DNA from: Pelomonas sp. Root1444
GTDB lineage: Bacteria > Pseudomonadota > Gammaproteobacteria > Burkholderiales > Burkholderiaceae_C
Direction of reading: 5' to 3'
NCBI RefSeq assembly: GCF_001426885.1
Contig: NZ_LMFP01000013.1
Location: 360,659-424,658, forward strand
DNA length: 64,000 nucleotides
Under the pieces are notes generated by a model. The model saw only the letters and a program-made list of their open reading frames with translations. It had not been told where the DNA came from and did not search any database. Positions 53,948-62,503 of the stretch are shown piece by piece. The translations under genes and the position numbers were made by a program. How positions within the stretch are numbered: position 1 is the stretch's first letter; each line of letters opens with the position of its first letter.

Positions 53948-54916
53948 ATGACCGACCCACGACGCCGCCTGTTGTTGCTGTCCTCCTGCGGCCTGGCGCT
54001 GCCCAGCCTGGCCGACGGCCCCTGGCCCAGCCGCGCCATCCGCCTGCTCGTGCCGTTCGCACCGGGCGGCAGCAGTGAAATCGTCGCGCGCACCGTCGCG
54101 GCCGAGCTGACCAAGTCGCTCGGCCAGACCATGTACGTCGAGAACAAACCCGGCGGCGCCGGCAACGTGGCCATGGCCGAGGTGGCCCGCGCGGACGACC
54201 AGCACACCCTCGTGCTGGGCCACATCGGCACGCTGGCCGTGAACCCCTACATCTTCGACAAGCTGCCCTACGACCCGGTCAAGGACTTCCGCCCGGTCAC
54301 GCTGCTGGCCAAGGTGCCAAGCCTGTACGTCGTCCACCCGGACCTGCCGGTGAAGACGCTGCAGGAGTTCGTCGCCTACGCGCGCAAGCGCCCGGGGCAG
54401 CTGAACTACGGCTCGGCCGGCAACGGCAGCGCCGGCCACCTGGCCATGGAGTACCTGAAGATGGCGGCCAACCTCTTCATGCTGCACGTGCCCTACCGCG
54501 GCACCGGCCCGCAACTGACCGACCTGCTGGCGGGCCGGCTGGAGGCTGCTTCCGTGGGCGCGCCGGCCGTCATGCAGTTCATCAAGGCCGGCAAGCTGCG
54601 CTGCCTGGCCACCGGCTCGCGCGAGCGCCTGCCCCAGCTGCCCGACGTGCCGACCGTGGCCGAGCAGGGCTTCCCCGGCTTCGAGATGACGCAGTGGTAC
54701 GGTCTGCTGGCGCCATCCAGCATGGCGCAGGCCTCGGTCGACAAGCTCGCCGTCGAGGCGGCCAAGGCCATCCGTTCGGTGGGTGCGAAGGAGCGCCTGG
54801 GCGCCGACTCGGCCGAGGCCGTCGGCAACACGCCGGCCCAGTTCGCCGCCTTCATCGCGCAGGAGCAGCAGCGCTGGAAGCCCGTCATCCAGCGGGCCAA
54901 GGTCAAGCCCGATTGA
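53948..54916 (+). CDS. Bug-family (tripartite tricarboxylate transporter) solute receptor
   Basis: 322 residues. A signal peptide (RRRLLLLSSCGLALPSLA) is followed by WPSRAIRLLVPFAPGGSSEIVARTVA, the Bug signature, then NKPGGAGNVAMAEVARA and YGSAGNGSAGHLAMEYLKM. The Asp-directed carboxylate pocket motifs are conserved, so the ligand is probably an organic acid. TctA/TctB membrane partners are absent nearby, as for most Bug receptors in Burkholderiales. The ATG at 53948 gives the best signal peptide; a longer upstream frame lies over the YkgJ-like gene's end. Confidence 0.92.
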   Translation: MTDPRRRLLLLSSCGLALPSLADGPWPSRAIRLLVPFAPGGSSEIVARTVAAELTKSLGQTMYVENKPGGAGNVAMAEVARADDQHTLVLGHIGTLAVNPYIFDKLPYDPVKDFRPVTLLAKVPSLYVVHPDLPVKTLQEFVAYARKRPGQLNYGSAGNGSAGHLAMEYLKMAANLFMLHVPYRGTGPQLTDLLAGRLEAASVGAPAVMQFIKAGKLRCLATGSRERLPQLPDVPTVAEQGFPGFEMTQWYGLLAPSSMAQASVDKLAVEAAKAIRSVGAKERLGADSAEAVGNTPAQFAAFIAQEQQRWKPVIQRAKVKPD

Positions 54917-55127
54917 GCCGCCACGCCGCCCCGCGGCCCAGGCGGGCGCGCCAGGCCTGGGCGCGCGGGTGGTCCCAGTACTTGTCGAAGAAGTAGTGCA
55001 GCACCGTGTTGGCCAGCGGCTCGATGAAGGTGACCGCGCCGGCCACCGCGATGCTGCCGGTCAGGGCGTAGGTGACCGTGAACGAGGTGCCCAGGTGCAG
55101 GATGCCGAAGCTGACGGCCTTGGCCAT
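54903..55127 (-). CDS. DUF2061-family small membrane protein
   Basis: 74 residues from the internal ATG (a TTG-initiated form would add 11). KAVSFGILHLGTSFTVTYALTGSIAVAGAVTFIEPLANTVLHYFFDKYW is the DUF2061 domain with two membrane helices and conserved EPL and HYF-DKYW. It overlaps the end of the Bug-receptor gene on the other strand by 14 bp. The role is unknown; a Fur-box-like sequence is upstream. Confidence 0.85.
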   Translation of the reverse strand: MAKAVSFGILHLGTSFTVTYALTGSIAVAGAVTFIEPLANTVLHYFFDKYWDHPRAQAWRARLGRGAAWRLNRA

Positions 55128-55159
55128 GTTGTCTATCGCCCGAGTGAATCGAATAGTCA

Positions 55160-55178
55160 AATGCTAATGATTCTTATC
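55160..55178. promoter_or_regulatory. Fur-box-like A+T-rich site
   Basis: AATGCTAATGATTCTTATC matches the 19-bp Fur consensus at 12 positions and is an A+T island in very G+C-rich DNA. It lies 33 bp upstream of the DUF2061 ATG and 50 bp before the next plus-strand gene. This is a weak call. Confidence 0.35.
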
Positions 55179-55228
55179 ACCGGTAGCCAATCGCTTGCGG
55201 CTATCCCCGCGATCGGCGCTGCCCGGTC

Positions 55229-55723
55229 ATGACGCCGGCCGCGACCCCGCTGCCTCCGCACAGCCTGCTGGCACAACTGGCCGAGCAGCGCGGCGCGTTT
55301 GCCGACGCCTACACGCTGCACCTGCCGCGCGCCGTCACGCTGGCCGAGTTCGTCGAAGCCTTCTACACGACGCGGCTGTTCAAGGTCGAGCGCGTGCTGC
55401 TCGCGCTGCTCGGCAAGCCGTCCAGCGACGCGATGGCGCGAGCCCTGGCGCGCGACGAGGGCGAACGGCTGGCCGTCTGGACCGTCGAGGCGCGCCGCCC
55501 GGATGAGTTGCTGATGCACGAGGACAGCGGCGCCACGCGCTCCTGGTTCAAGGTCGAGGCGGGCGGGGGCGCCACGACGCTGTGGTTCGGCTCGGCCGTC
55601 GTGCCGCGCCGCCGCGGGCCGGGCGGCGAGGCGCGCTTCAGCGGGGTGTTCCACGCGCTGCTGGGCTTTCACCGCTGGTACTCGCGCGCGCTCCTCAAGG
55701 CTGCCGCGCGAAGGTTAGGTTAG
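55229..55723 (+). CDS. Conserved hypothetical protein, soluble
   Basis: 164 residues with no signal peptide. The sequence LPRAVTLAEFVEAFYTTRLFKVERVLLALLGKPSSD, WTVEARRPDELLMHE, RSWFKVEAG and LLGFHRWYSRALLKAAARRL looks like a small START/SRPBCC-type ligand-binding fold often found in Burkholderiales; I do not recall a characterised member. The start at the ATG gives a Pro-rich leader. It converges with a lipoprotein gene, whose end it overlaps by 4 bp. Confidence 0.6.
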   Translation: MTPAATPLPPHSLLAQLAEQRGAFADAYTLHLPRAVTLAEFVEAFYTTRLFKVERVLLALLGKPSSDAMARALARDEGERLAVWTVEARRPDELLMHEDSGATRSWFKVEAGGGATTLWFGSAVVPRRRGPGGEARFSGVFHALLGFHRWYSRALLKAAARRLG

Positions 55724-56235
55724 GGCCTGGTGCCCGGGCCGCTGATCTTCTCGGTGACCGCCTGCTTGCTCCCGAGATCCTCGATCCACACCTCGCAGGC
55801 ATCGGCGGCGATGCGGCCGGTGACGACGTAGCGTCGGCCCTCCGCCGGCGTGAAGTCCACCTCGCCCACCGTGCGGCAGTGCGGGTGGGACAGCCCCAGC
55901 ACCGGCGAGGCGTATTGCGTCGCGGCCTGCAGCCTCACGCGCGCGGGGCCCAGCGGCAGCTCGTTGGTCAGCGCCACCGGCGTGACCGTCATGCCGCTGC
56001 CCTGGCCGGCGCGCGTGGTGGCCACGCTGCTGCTGGCCAGGCGGCGCCCGTCGGCCTGCGTCATCTCGAAGACATGCAGCTGCTGCGGGCTGACGGCCAC
56101 CACCTGGTCGGCGACGTTCGCCGTCGGGCCGGTGTAGTCGGCCGGGGTGGCGGGTTCGAAGGCGCTGAAGCTCTTGAAGCTGGTGCAGCCGGACAGCGAC
56201 AGTGCCGTGGCCGCCAGGAAGGCGATGCGTTTCAT
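55720..56235 (-). CDS. Small lipoprotein of unknown function
   Basis: 171 residues with signal peptide and lipobox LSLSGC (Cys 17). The mature part contains VADQVVAVSPQQLHVFEMTQADGRRLASSS and a C-terminal VDFTPAEGRRYVVTGRIAADACEVWIEDLGSKQ. The latter resembles the beta-rich end of small envelope lipoproteins of uncharacterised function; no enzyme motif is seen. It lies 12 bp after the ABC-2 permease gene in the same direction, so it could be part of that exporter's operon. Confidence 0.7.
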   Translation of the reverse strand: MKRIAFLAATALSLSGCTSFKSFSAFEPATPADYTGPTANVADQVVAVSPQQLHVFEMTQADGRRLASSSVATTRAGQGSGMTVTPVALTNELPLGPARVRLQAATQYASPVLGLSHPHCRTVGEVDFTPAEGRRYVVTGRIAADACEVWIEDLGSKQAVTEKISGPGTRP

Positions 56236-56247
56236 GCGGCGCGCAGC

Positions 56248-57411
56248 TTACCGCGCCACCGCCGCGCGCATCGACCGCGCCACGTAAACCAGCGCCACGG
56301 CCGCGAGGCCGAAGCCGATGACGACGCCCGGCAGCACCTGGCTCCAGCGCAGCGCCTCGCCCTTCAGCACGGCCAGCATCAGCGTGTTTTGGGCCAGGCC
56401 GGGCACCCACAGGTACCAGGGCGCGTCGCCACCCGGGTTCAGCAGGCTCACCATCGGCGCCAGGCTGACGGCGGTGATGACCAGCGTGCTGCTGGCCTGC
56501 GCCTCCTTGAAGGTCTTGGAGCGGATGGCCAGCGCCATCAGCAGGGCCGACAGTCCGGCCGCCAGCGGGATCTGCAGCAGCCAGAAGGCCAGCACCTCGC
56601 CGGTGCCGAACTGGAACATCGCCTGCAGGCTGTCGCTCTGCAGCAGCCACTGCGCCGGCACGAAGCTCAAGCTCGCCAGCAGCGCCACCGCCATGCCCAG
56701 CAGCGCGACAGCGCCCCACTTGCCGGCCACGATGGCGCCGTGCGGCGCGGGGTTCATCAGCAGCGGTTCCAGCGACCCGCGCTCGCGTTCGCCGGCGGTG
56801 CTGTCCAGCGCCGCGGTCAAGGCGCCGTACAGCACGGCCATGATGATGAACATCGGGATGATGCTGGTCAGCCGCGCCGCGCGTGCCTGCGCGCTGGCGA
56901 GGTCGCGCTCCTCGATGTCTATGGGTTCCAGCAGTTCGATGGACACGCCGCGCATCGCCAGGTTCAGCGCCGAGCGCTCGCGGTTGAAGCTCCACAGCAG
57001 GCCCTTGATGGCGCCGATGCCGGCGCTGGCGCGCTGGTTGGCGCTGTCGCCGACGATCTCCACCGTCGGGGCCTCGCCTTGCAGCAGCTTGGCCTCGAAG
57101 TCCGCCGGCACGACGAGCACCGGCTCCAGCAGCGTCGTGGCGCGCAGCCGCGCCTCGTAGTCGCTGGGCGCGGCCTTGATGGTGTAGGTCTGGCGCTCGA
57201 TGAAGTTCTTCAGCGTCGGCGCGTTGTCGATGCCGACGGCCATCAGCTCGCGGCGTTCGGCGCGGGCCTCGAACGACGCGATCAGGCCCGACAGCGCGGC
57301 CAGCAGCAGCGGTCCCATCAACACGGCGGGGATGAGGATGCGCAGCAGCGTGCGGCGGTCGCGCAGCGCGTCGGCCAGTTCTTTTGCAAAGACGATCCAA
57401 GCGTGCTTCAT
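56248..57411 (-). CDS. ABC-2 type permease (NatB-like)
   Basis: 387 residues. A first membrane helix near 23-46, a large periplasmic domain, then five C-terminal helices. TRLTSIIPMFIIMAVLYGALTAALDSTAGERERGSLEPLLMNP is the ABC-2 coupling region typical of NatB-like permeases. It would form an exporter with the ATPase encoded immediately upstream (4-bp overlap). NatAB-type transporters export Na+ or drugs in Bacillus; the substrate here is unknown. Confidence 0.88.
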   Translation of the reverse strand: MKHAWIVFAKELADALRDRRTLLRILIPAVLMGPLLLAALSGLIASFEARAERRELMAVGIDNAPTLKNFIERQTYTIKAAPSDYEARLRATTLLEPVLVVPADFEAKLLQGEAPTVEIVGDSANQRASAGIGAIKGLLWSFNRERSALNLAMRGVSIELLEPIDIEERDLASAQARAARLTSIIPMFIIMAVLYGALTAALDSTAGERERGSLEPLLMNPAPHGAIVAGKWGAVALLGMAVALLASLSFVPAQWLLQSDSLQAMFQFGTGEVLAFWLLQIPLAAGLSALLMALAIRSKTFKEAQASSTLVITAVSLAPMVSLLNPGGDAPWYLWVPGLAQNTLMLAVLKGEALRWSQVLPGVVIGFGLAAVALVYVARSMRAAVAR

Positions 57412-58190
57412 GCCGCGACCTCCTCGGGGAACGCGAGCTTCACGAAGGCATCCTCGAAGCGGTGCTCACCCGCCTGTTCGAGCAGCGCCGGCACGCTGCC
57501 ATGCGCCACGCTGCGGCCGTGCGACACGACCACGACCTCGTCGCAGAGGTGCTCCACCTCCTGCATGATGTGGGTCGAGAAGACGATGCATTTGCTGCCG
57601 CCCGCGGGGCTGCGCAGCCATCGCAAGGCCTCGCGCAGGGCGCGCGTGGCCAGCACGTCCAGGCCGTTGGTCGGTTCGTCCAGCACGATGTTGGCGGGGT
57701 CGTGCACGAGGGCGCGCGCCAGCGCGGTCTTCATGCGCTCTCCCTGGCTGAAGCCCTCGGCGCGGCGGTCCAGGATGGACTGCATCTCCAGCAGGCGGGC
57801 CAGCTCCTCGGCGCGCGCGTTGGCGGCTTCCGGTGCCATGCCCTGCAGGCGGCCGTAGTAGGCGATGTTCTCGCGCGCGCTCAGGCGCGGGTACAGGCCG
57901 TGCGCATCACCCAGGATGCCCATGCGGGCCAGGGCTTGCAGCGGCGCGTTCTTCACGACGATGCCGTCGCAGGCGATGTGGCCGCTGTCCGGCGCGAACA
58001 GCCCGCCCAGCATGCGCAGCGTCGTCGTCTTGCCCGCGCCGTTGGCGCCCAGCAGGCCGGTGATGCGGCCGTTGGCGGCCGTCAGGCTCACGCCCTGCAC
58101 CGCATGCACGACCTTCTTGGCGCCACGCTTGAACAGGCCGGCGCCCGTGCGCGTGGAAAACTGTTTGTGAACGTCCTGGATCTCGATCAT
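57408..58190 (-). CDS. ABC transporter ATPase (NatA-like)
   Basis: 260 residues. Walker A GANGAGKT (48-55), signature FSQGERMKTALARAL (LSGGQ-like variant FSQGE) and Walker B IVLDEPTNGLD. Y/H-switch STHIM. The FSQGE signature is typical of NatA/CcmA-type ATPases. It overlaps the permease gene at one end and the S33-peptidase gene at the other, each by 4 bp, giving a tight three-gene operon (peptidase, ATPase, permease). Confidence 0.9.
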   Translation of the reverse strand: MIEIQDVHKQFSTRTGAGLFKRGAKKVVHAVQGVSLTAANGRITGLLGANGAGKTTTLRMLGGLFAPDSGHIACDGIVVKNAPLQALARMGILGDAHGLYPRLSARENIAYYGRLQGMAPEAANARAEELARLLEMQSILDRRAEGFSQGERMKTALARALVHDPANIVLDEPTNGLDVLATRALREALRWLRSPAGGSKCIVFSTHIMQEVEHLCDEVVVVSHGRSVAHGSVPALLEQAGEHRFEDAFVKLAFPEEVAA

Positions 58191-59659
58191 TGGGCAGGCC
58201 CTCCCTGCACGGGCTGGAAAGCGGGCGGGCGGGGGATGCGGGTCGCGCAGGCCGCGTCCTGCGGCAGCGCCTCCGCGTCGGTCTTGGCGTCGATGAAGCG
58301 GAACATCACGTCGCGCATGCAGCCCACCGCCATCACGCCATGGCCGGCCTCCGGCACGACGAGGTGCTGCACGCGCGCCGGCTGGCCGGCGCCCAGCGCC
58401 TTGGCGACGCGCTCGCCGTGGCGTGCCGGCGTGGCGGGGTCGGCGCCGCCGCTCAACAGCAGCACCGGGCTGGGCGCCGGCGGCACCTTGTAGAAGTCCG
58501 CCGGCACGTCGCCGCGGGGCCAGGTCTTGCATATGCGGGCGTACATGTCGGCGTCGACGTTGCGGAAGTCCGTACCGGGCGTGTCGGTCGCCTGCGCCAG
58601 CCGCGGCATGTCCTCCGCGCAGACGACGGAGAAGTGCATGCCCATCGCCAGCTTCATGCCCTTGCCGCTGCCGAAGGCCGTCGTCAGGCCGAACAGGCCG
58701 TCGAAGCGCCCGTCCCGCGCGGCGGCCTGGATGGCCGCGGGCAGGGCGGCGGCCAGCGCCGGCTGGTAGAGCGGCCCGCGCACGGCGCGCAGCAGCAGCT
58801 CGCGGTCGACAGTGAAGTGCTCGGGCACGCCCGTCAGCGGCTGCTGCACCGTCACCGCGCGGGGCAGGGAGGCCAGCAGCTTGGCCCAGTCGGCGCGCAG
58901 CTGCGGGTGGGTCTTGGCATGGGCGTCGAAGAGCTTGTCCAGCGCCGCCTGGCCGTCCGTCGAGAAGCTGGCGGGCAGCACCATGTCCGGCGGCGCGACG
59001 CCATCGATGAGGGTGCGCCGCACCTGGGCCGGGAACTGGCGCAGGTACTCCAGCGCCGCACGCGTGCCGTAGCTGCCGCCGATGAGGTTCCACTGCGGCA
59101 CGTCCAACGCCTGTCGCACGGCCTCCATGTCCTGCATCGCGATCGTCGTCGTGAAGAAGCGCAGGCCGCCGTCCTGGCCGTAGGGGAGTTTTTCCAGCGT
59201 CGCGCGGCAGGCGTCCAGGCGGCGCATCTGCGCGGCGGTGTCGAGCTGCTCGGTGATGGGCAGCTTGCTGTCGTCGGGGCATTCCAGCGGTGCCGACAGG
59301 CCGGTGCCGCGCTGGTCGACGAAGACCAGGTCGCGCCGGTTGTTCAGCCGCGAGAGCCGCTGCAGCACGCGCGGCGCCACCTTGATGGCGCTCTGCCCGG
59401 GGCCGCCGGCCAGCATCAGCACGGCGTCGGGCTGCTTGTTGCGCGCCATCGCCGGCACGACCAGGTAGTGGATGGTGATCTTCACGCCGTCCGGCCGCGC
59501 CGGGTCCAGCGGGCGCTGCAGGCTGCCGCACAGCAACTCGTTGGGGATGCCCTCGATGCGGCAGGGCTTCAGCGGCGCTGCCGCCATCGCCGTGCCGCAC
59601 AGGCCGGCCGTCGTCAGGAGCACCAGCAGGCCTCCGCGCCAATCACGCATGCCGTTCAC
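58187..59659 (-). CDS. Exported S33-family peptidase/esterase (SlpD/TAP-like)
   Basis: 490 residues with signal peptide (LLVLLTTAGLCGTAMAAA). Alpha/beta hydrolase fold: oxyanion LAGGPGQS (85-90), DLVFVDQRGTG, nucleophile LIGGSYGTRAA (Ser 196), acid in LLSGGADPATPARHGERV and His in PEAGHGVM. The TAP C-terminal-type region indicates tripeptidyl aminopeptidase or proline-iminopeptidase-like activity in the periplasm. It heads the operon with the NatAB-like exporter. ATG at either residue 1 or 4 is possible. Confidence 0.87.
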   Translation of the reverse strand: MNGMRDWRGGLLVLLTTAGLCGTAMAAAPLKPCRIEGIPNELLCGSLQRPLDPARPDGVKITIHYLVVPAMARNKQPDAVLMLAGGPGQSAIKVAPRVLQRLSRLNNRRDLVFVDQRGTGLSAPLECPDDSKLPITEQLDTAAQMRRLDACRATLEKLPYGQDGGLRFFTTTIAMQDMEAVRQALDVPQWNLIGGSYGTRAALEYLRQFPAQVRRTLIDGVAPPDMVLPASFSTDGQAALDKLFDAHAKTHPQLRADWAKLLASLPRAVTVQQPLTGVPEHFTVDRELLLRAVRGPLYQPALAAALPAAIQAAARDGRFDGLFGLTTAFGSGKGMKLAMGMHFSVVCAEDMPRLAQATDTPGTDFRNVDADMYARICKTWPRGDVPADFYKVPPAPSPVLLLSGGADPATPARHGERVAKALGAGQPARVQHLVVPEAGHGVMAVGCMRDVMFRFIDAKTDAEALPQDAACATRIPRPPAFQPVQGGPAQ

Positions 59660-59773
59660 TTGTCGTCGTTGGAATGGCGTGCAGTATGCGGCGCGGCCCG
59701 CGGCGGCCGCACCCGCCGCGGGCGACCGGCACGGGCGGCCGCATGAGCGGCAGGAAACGTGGGGCCAGCGGCG

Positions 59774-60466
59774 TCAGCCGGCGCGCGCCACCACCAGGCG
59801 CGCCAGCGCGGCCGTCGCGTCGACGACCGGCAGGCCGCAGGCCGCGGCGTCCAGCACCAGCGGGATCTCCGTGCAGCCCAGCACCAGGGCCGCCGCGCCG
59901 CGCTGGCGCAAGGCGCGCGCCGCATCCGCCAGCAGCGCCTGGCCGTCCTGCAGCTGGCCGGCCTTCACGGCCTCGATGCCGGGCATGACCAGCGTCAGCA
60001 TCTCGCCGGCGGTCGGCAGCAGCCACTGCACCGGCGGCGTCTCGGCCAGGCGGCGGTTGATGTAGAGGCCCGACGCGATGGTGGCGTCGGTGGCCAGCAG
60101 GCCCACGCGCGCTTGGGCGCCGGCCAGCGCCAGCGCCTCGTGCAGCGCCGCGTCGACGAGATGCAGCATCGGCCGCTGCAGCTGCTCCTGCACCTCCTCG
60201 AACCACAGGTGCGCCGTGTTGCAAGGCATGACGATCAGGTCCGCGCCGGCCGATGCCAGCCGCCGGCCGCAGGCGACGATGGCCGCCAGCGGCGAGCCCC
60301 CCTCGCCGCGGAAGGCGGCCGTGCGGTCGGGGATCTGCGGCACGCAGCTGACGATCATCGGCACATGGTCCTGGTCGCGCGCGGCGGGTGTGGCGTCCAG
60401 CACCTTGCGCATGAAATCGATCGTGGCCAGCGGGCCCATGCCACCGAGGACGCCTACGACCTCCAT
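59774..60466 (-). CDS. Aspartate/glutamate racemase-family protein
   Basis: 230 residues. VVGVLGGMGPLATIDFMRK is the start of the family. The two catalytic cysteines are in IVMPCNTAH and LVLGCTEIP. Overall pattern fits YgeA-like amino-acid racemases (aspartate, glutamate or broad-specificity). It lies 156 bp after an amino-acid-binding-protein gene in the same direction, across a hairpin-rich spacer, so the two may form an operon that handles D- and L-acidic amino acids. The ATG before EVVGVLGG is used; upstream extensions run into the spacer. Confidence 0.9.
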   Translation of the reverse strand: MEVVGVLGGMGPLATIDFMRKVLDATPAARDQDHVPMIVSCVPQIPDRTAAFRGEGGSPLAAIVACGRRLASAGADLIVMPCNTAHLWFEEVQEQLQRPMLHLVDAALHEALALAGAQARVGLLATDATIASGLYINRRLAETPPVQWLLPTAGEMLTLVMPGIEAVKAGQLQDGQALLADAARALRQRGAAALVLGCTEIPLVLDAAACGLPVVDATAALARLVVARAG

Positions 60467-60536
60467 GTCACCGGACCCATGCAACGCATGAAACTTGCGG
60501 GCCGAGCGCCGGGCCGCTCCCAAGCCGGACCGCGCT

Positions 60537-60573
60537 GGCGATGTGCTTGCCGGTCGATCCGGCAAACATCGCC
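60537..60573. repeat. Large hairpin between SBP and racemase genes
   Basis: Arms of 15 bp (8+7) separated by a 2-nt bulge (GGCGATGT, then TTGCCGG, pairing with CCGGCAA and ACATCGCC) around the loop TCGAT. It is the third of three consecutive hairpins met by transcription going leftwards. Confidence 0.65.
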
Positions 60574-60588
60574 GTCCCCGCGGGGGAC
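60574..60588. repeat. Short G+C hairpin in the same spacer
   Basis: GTCCCC-GCG-GGGGAC, a 6-bp perfect stem immediately beside the large hairpin. Confidence 0.5.
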
Positions 60589-60591
60589 CGG

Positions 60592-60607
60592 CCAAGGTAC
60601 TCCTTGG
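60592..60607. repeat. Short hairpin after the SBP gene
   Basis: CCAAGG-TACT-CCTTGG, a 6-bp perfect stem, 16 bp after the stop codon of the solute-binding-protein gene on the minus strand. Confidence 0.5.
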
Positions 60608-60622
60608 ACGAGGGGCGCCATG

Positions 60623-61510
60623 TCACACCGCGGGCTTGTCGGAGAGCTGCTTGAGGTTGTCGCGCAGCTCCGGGCTCATCGGCGCATTCAGGTTGATGCC
60701 GCGCGGCGGGATGGGCGACAGGAACCACTTCTTGTAGAGCGCCTCGAACTCGCCGCTCTTCATCAGCGCGGCGACGGTGTCGTCCACCAGCTTCTTGAAG
60801 GCCGGGTCGTCCTTGCGCAGCATGATGGCGTAGGGCTCCACCTGCAGCGGCTCGCCGACGATGGCCAGCGCCGCGGGGTCGGGGCTGCTGGCGCGCAGGC
60901 CGAACAGCAGGATGTCGTCCATGCCGAAGGCGTCGGCGCGCTCCTGCTGCACCAGCAACGCCGATTCGGCATGGTCCTTGGCGCCCAGCAGCTCGAAGCC
61001 CAGGTCGCGCTCGGCATTGACCTTGCGCAGCACCTGGAAGTTGGTGGTGCCGACGGTGGACACCACCCGCTTGCCCTTCAGGTCGGCGAGGGCGCGCACC
61101 GGCGAGCCCGCCTTCACGAGCAGCCGCGTGCCGGTGTAGAAGTAGTTGACCGAGAACGCGACCTGCTTGCTGCGCGCGGTGTTGTTGGTCGTCGAGCCGC
61201 ATTCGATGTCCACCGTGCCGTTCATCAGCAGCGGGATGCGGTTCTGCGACGTGACGGCCTGCGTGGCCACCTGCAGGTCGGCGCGGCCGGTGGCCTTCTT
61301 CACCTGCTCGACGATGCGGCCGCAGATCTCCCAGCCGAAGCCGGTGGGCTTGGTGTCCGCGCCGAGGTAGGAGAAGGGGATGGAGGATTCGCGATAGGCC
61401 AGCGTGATGGTGCCCGAGGCCTTGGCCTTGTCGAGCGTGCCGGGTTCGGCGTGCGCGCCCATGCAGGCCAGGCAGGCGAGGGCGGCTGCGGCGGTGGCGG
61501 AGTGCTTCAT
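60623..61510 (-). CDS. Amino-acid ABC transporter periplasmic binding protein (glutamate/aspartate-like)
   Basis: 295 residues with signal peptide MKHSATAAAALACLACMGAHA. SBP_bac_3 domain: ITLAYRESSIPFSYLGADTKPTGFGWEICGRIV, LMNGTVDIECGSTTNNTARSKQVAFSVNYF and LADLKGKRVVSTVGTTN are those of GltI/DEBP-like acidic-amino-acid receptors. The membrane permease and ATPase subunits are absent, so it is an orphan receptor or uses remote partners. It is divergent from a LysR regulator, its probable controller. Confidence 0.9.
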   Translation of the reverse strand: MKHSATAAAALACLACMGAHAEPGTLDKAKASGTITLAYRESSIPFSYLGADTKPTGFGWEICGRIVEQVKKATGRADLQVATQAVTSQNRIPLLMNGTVDIECGSTTNNTARSKQVAFSVNYFYTGTRLLVKAGSPVRALADLKGKRVVSTVGTTNFQVLRKVNAERDLGFELLGAKDHAESALLVQQERADAFGMDDILLFGLRASSPDPAALAIVGEPLQVEPYAIMLRKDDPAFKKLVDDTVAALMKSGEFEALYKKWFLSPIPPRGINLNAPMSPELRDNLKQLSDKPAV

Positions 61511-61609
61511 GGAGGTCCTCGGTGCGGTGCGTTGATCGGATGCCTGAATGCTAGGAAAACGCGCGGCCGCCGTGCATCGCGTTTGACCGGCAGTTCATAA
61601 GGCGGCCTA

Positions 61610-62503
61610 ATGAACGCCGCCATGAGGATCAAGCACGTCGAAGTCTTCCACGCCGTCATGCTGACCGGCAGCGTCGGCGCCGCGGCGAAGCTGCTGCACG
61701 TCACGCAGCCCGCCATCACGCAGACGCTGCAGCACGCCGAGCTGCAGCTGGGCTACGCCCTCTTCACGCGCCAGAAGCGCCGCCTGGTGCCCACGCGCGA
61801 GGCCCAGGCCCTCTACCCCGAGGTGCAGGCGTTGATGCTGCAGCTGGAGTCGCTGCGCCGCATGGCCTCGGCGCTGCGCGAGGGCCAGGACAGCCCGTTC
61901 CGCATCCTCATCGTGCCGTCGCTGGCGGTGCGCGCGCTGCCGGACGCGCTGCGCATCTTCCGCAAGGCGCACGCCGGCATGGAGGTCGCGGTGCGCACGC
62001 TGCATTCCAACGACATCGCCCGCGCCATGGCGCTGCAGGAGGCCGACGTGGGCATCGTCTACGGCAAGCTGTCGCACCCCGCGCTGCAGGACGAGCTGGT
62101 GGCCACCGGCCGGCTGGTTTGCGTGTCCGCGCGCAAGACGCGCGCCGACAAGCGCACGACGGTGACGCTGCAGGAGGTGCTGCGCGAGCCCTTCATCCGC
62201 ATCGACGAGCGCGACCCGCTGGGCGCCGTGCTGGCCGACCACTGGTCACGCCTGGGCCTCACCGCCAAGGCCGGCATGACGGTGCAGACGCATCACATCG
62301 CCATGGTCATGGCCGAGCAGGGCTTCGGCCCGGCCATCATCGACTCGTTCACGGCGCAGGCCTCGACGGGCGAGAGCTTGCAGGTGCGCACGCTGCTGCC
62401 CGAGGTGCCGGTGGAGGTGCGCGCCGTGCAGCCGCAGGGGCTGCGCTCGCCGCGGCCGGTGGCGGACTTCATCAAGGCCTTCCGGCAGGTGATCGCCGCT
62501 TAG
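61610..62503 (+). CDS. LysR-family transcriptional regulator
   Basis: 297 residues. The N-terminal HTH contains IKHVEVFHAVMLTGSVGAAAKLLHVTQPAITQTLQHAELQLGYALFTR. The effector domain (about 95-297) has the periplasmic-binding fold. The start is at the first ATG; one 12 bp downstream is equally plausible. It is divergent from the solute-binding-protein gene with a 99-bp gap, the classic arrangement for a LysR regulator and its target, and its end overlaps the thioredoxin-fold gene on the other strand by 4 bp. Confidence 0.9.
   Translation: MNAAMRIKHVEVFHAVMLTGSVGAAAKLLHVTQPAITQTLQHAELQLGYALFTRQKRRLVPTREAQALYPEVQALMLQLESLRRMASALREGQDSPFRILIVPSLAVRALPDALRIFRKAHAGMEVAVRTLHSNDIARAMALQEADVGIVYGKLSHPALQDELVATGRLVCVSARKTRADKRTTVTLQEVLREPFIRIDERDPLGAVLADHWSRLGLTAKAGMTVQTHHIAMVMAEQGFGPAIIDSFTAQASTGESLQVRTLLPEVPVEVRAVQPQGLRSPRPVADFIKAFRQVIAA

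Noticed and set aside
60537-60607. rho-independent terminator between the binding-protein and racemase genes
   Set aside because: Stems are strong but no T-run follows on the transcribed strand; a stabilising or attenuating structure fits better.
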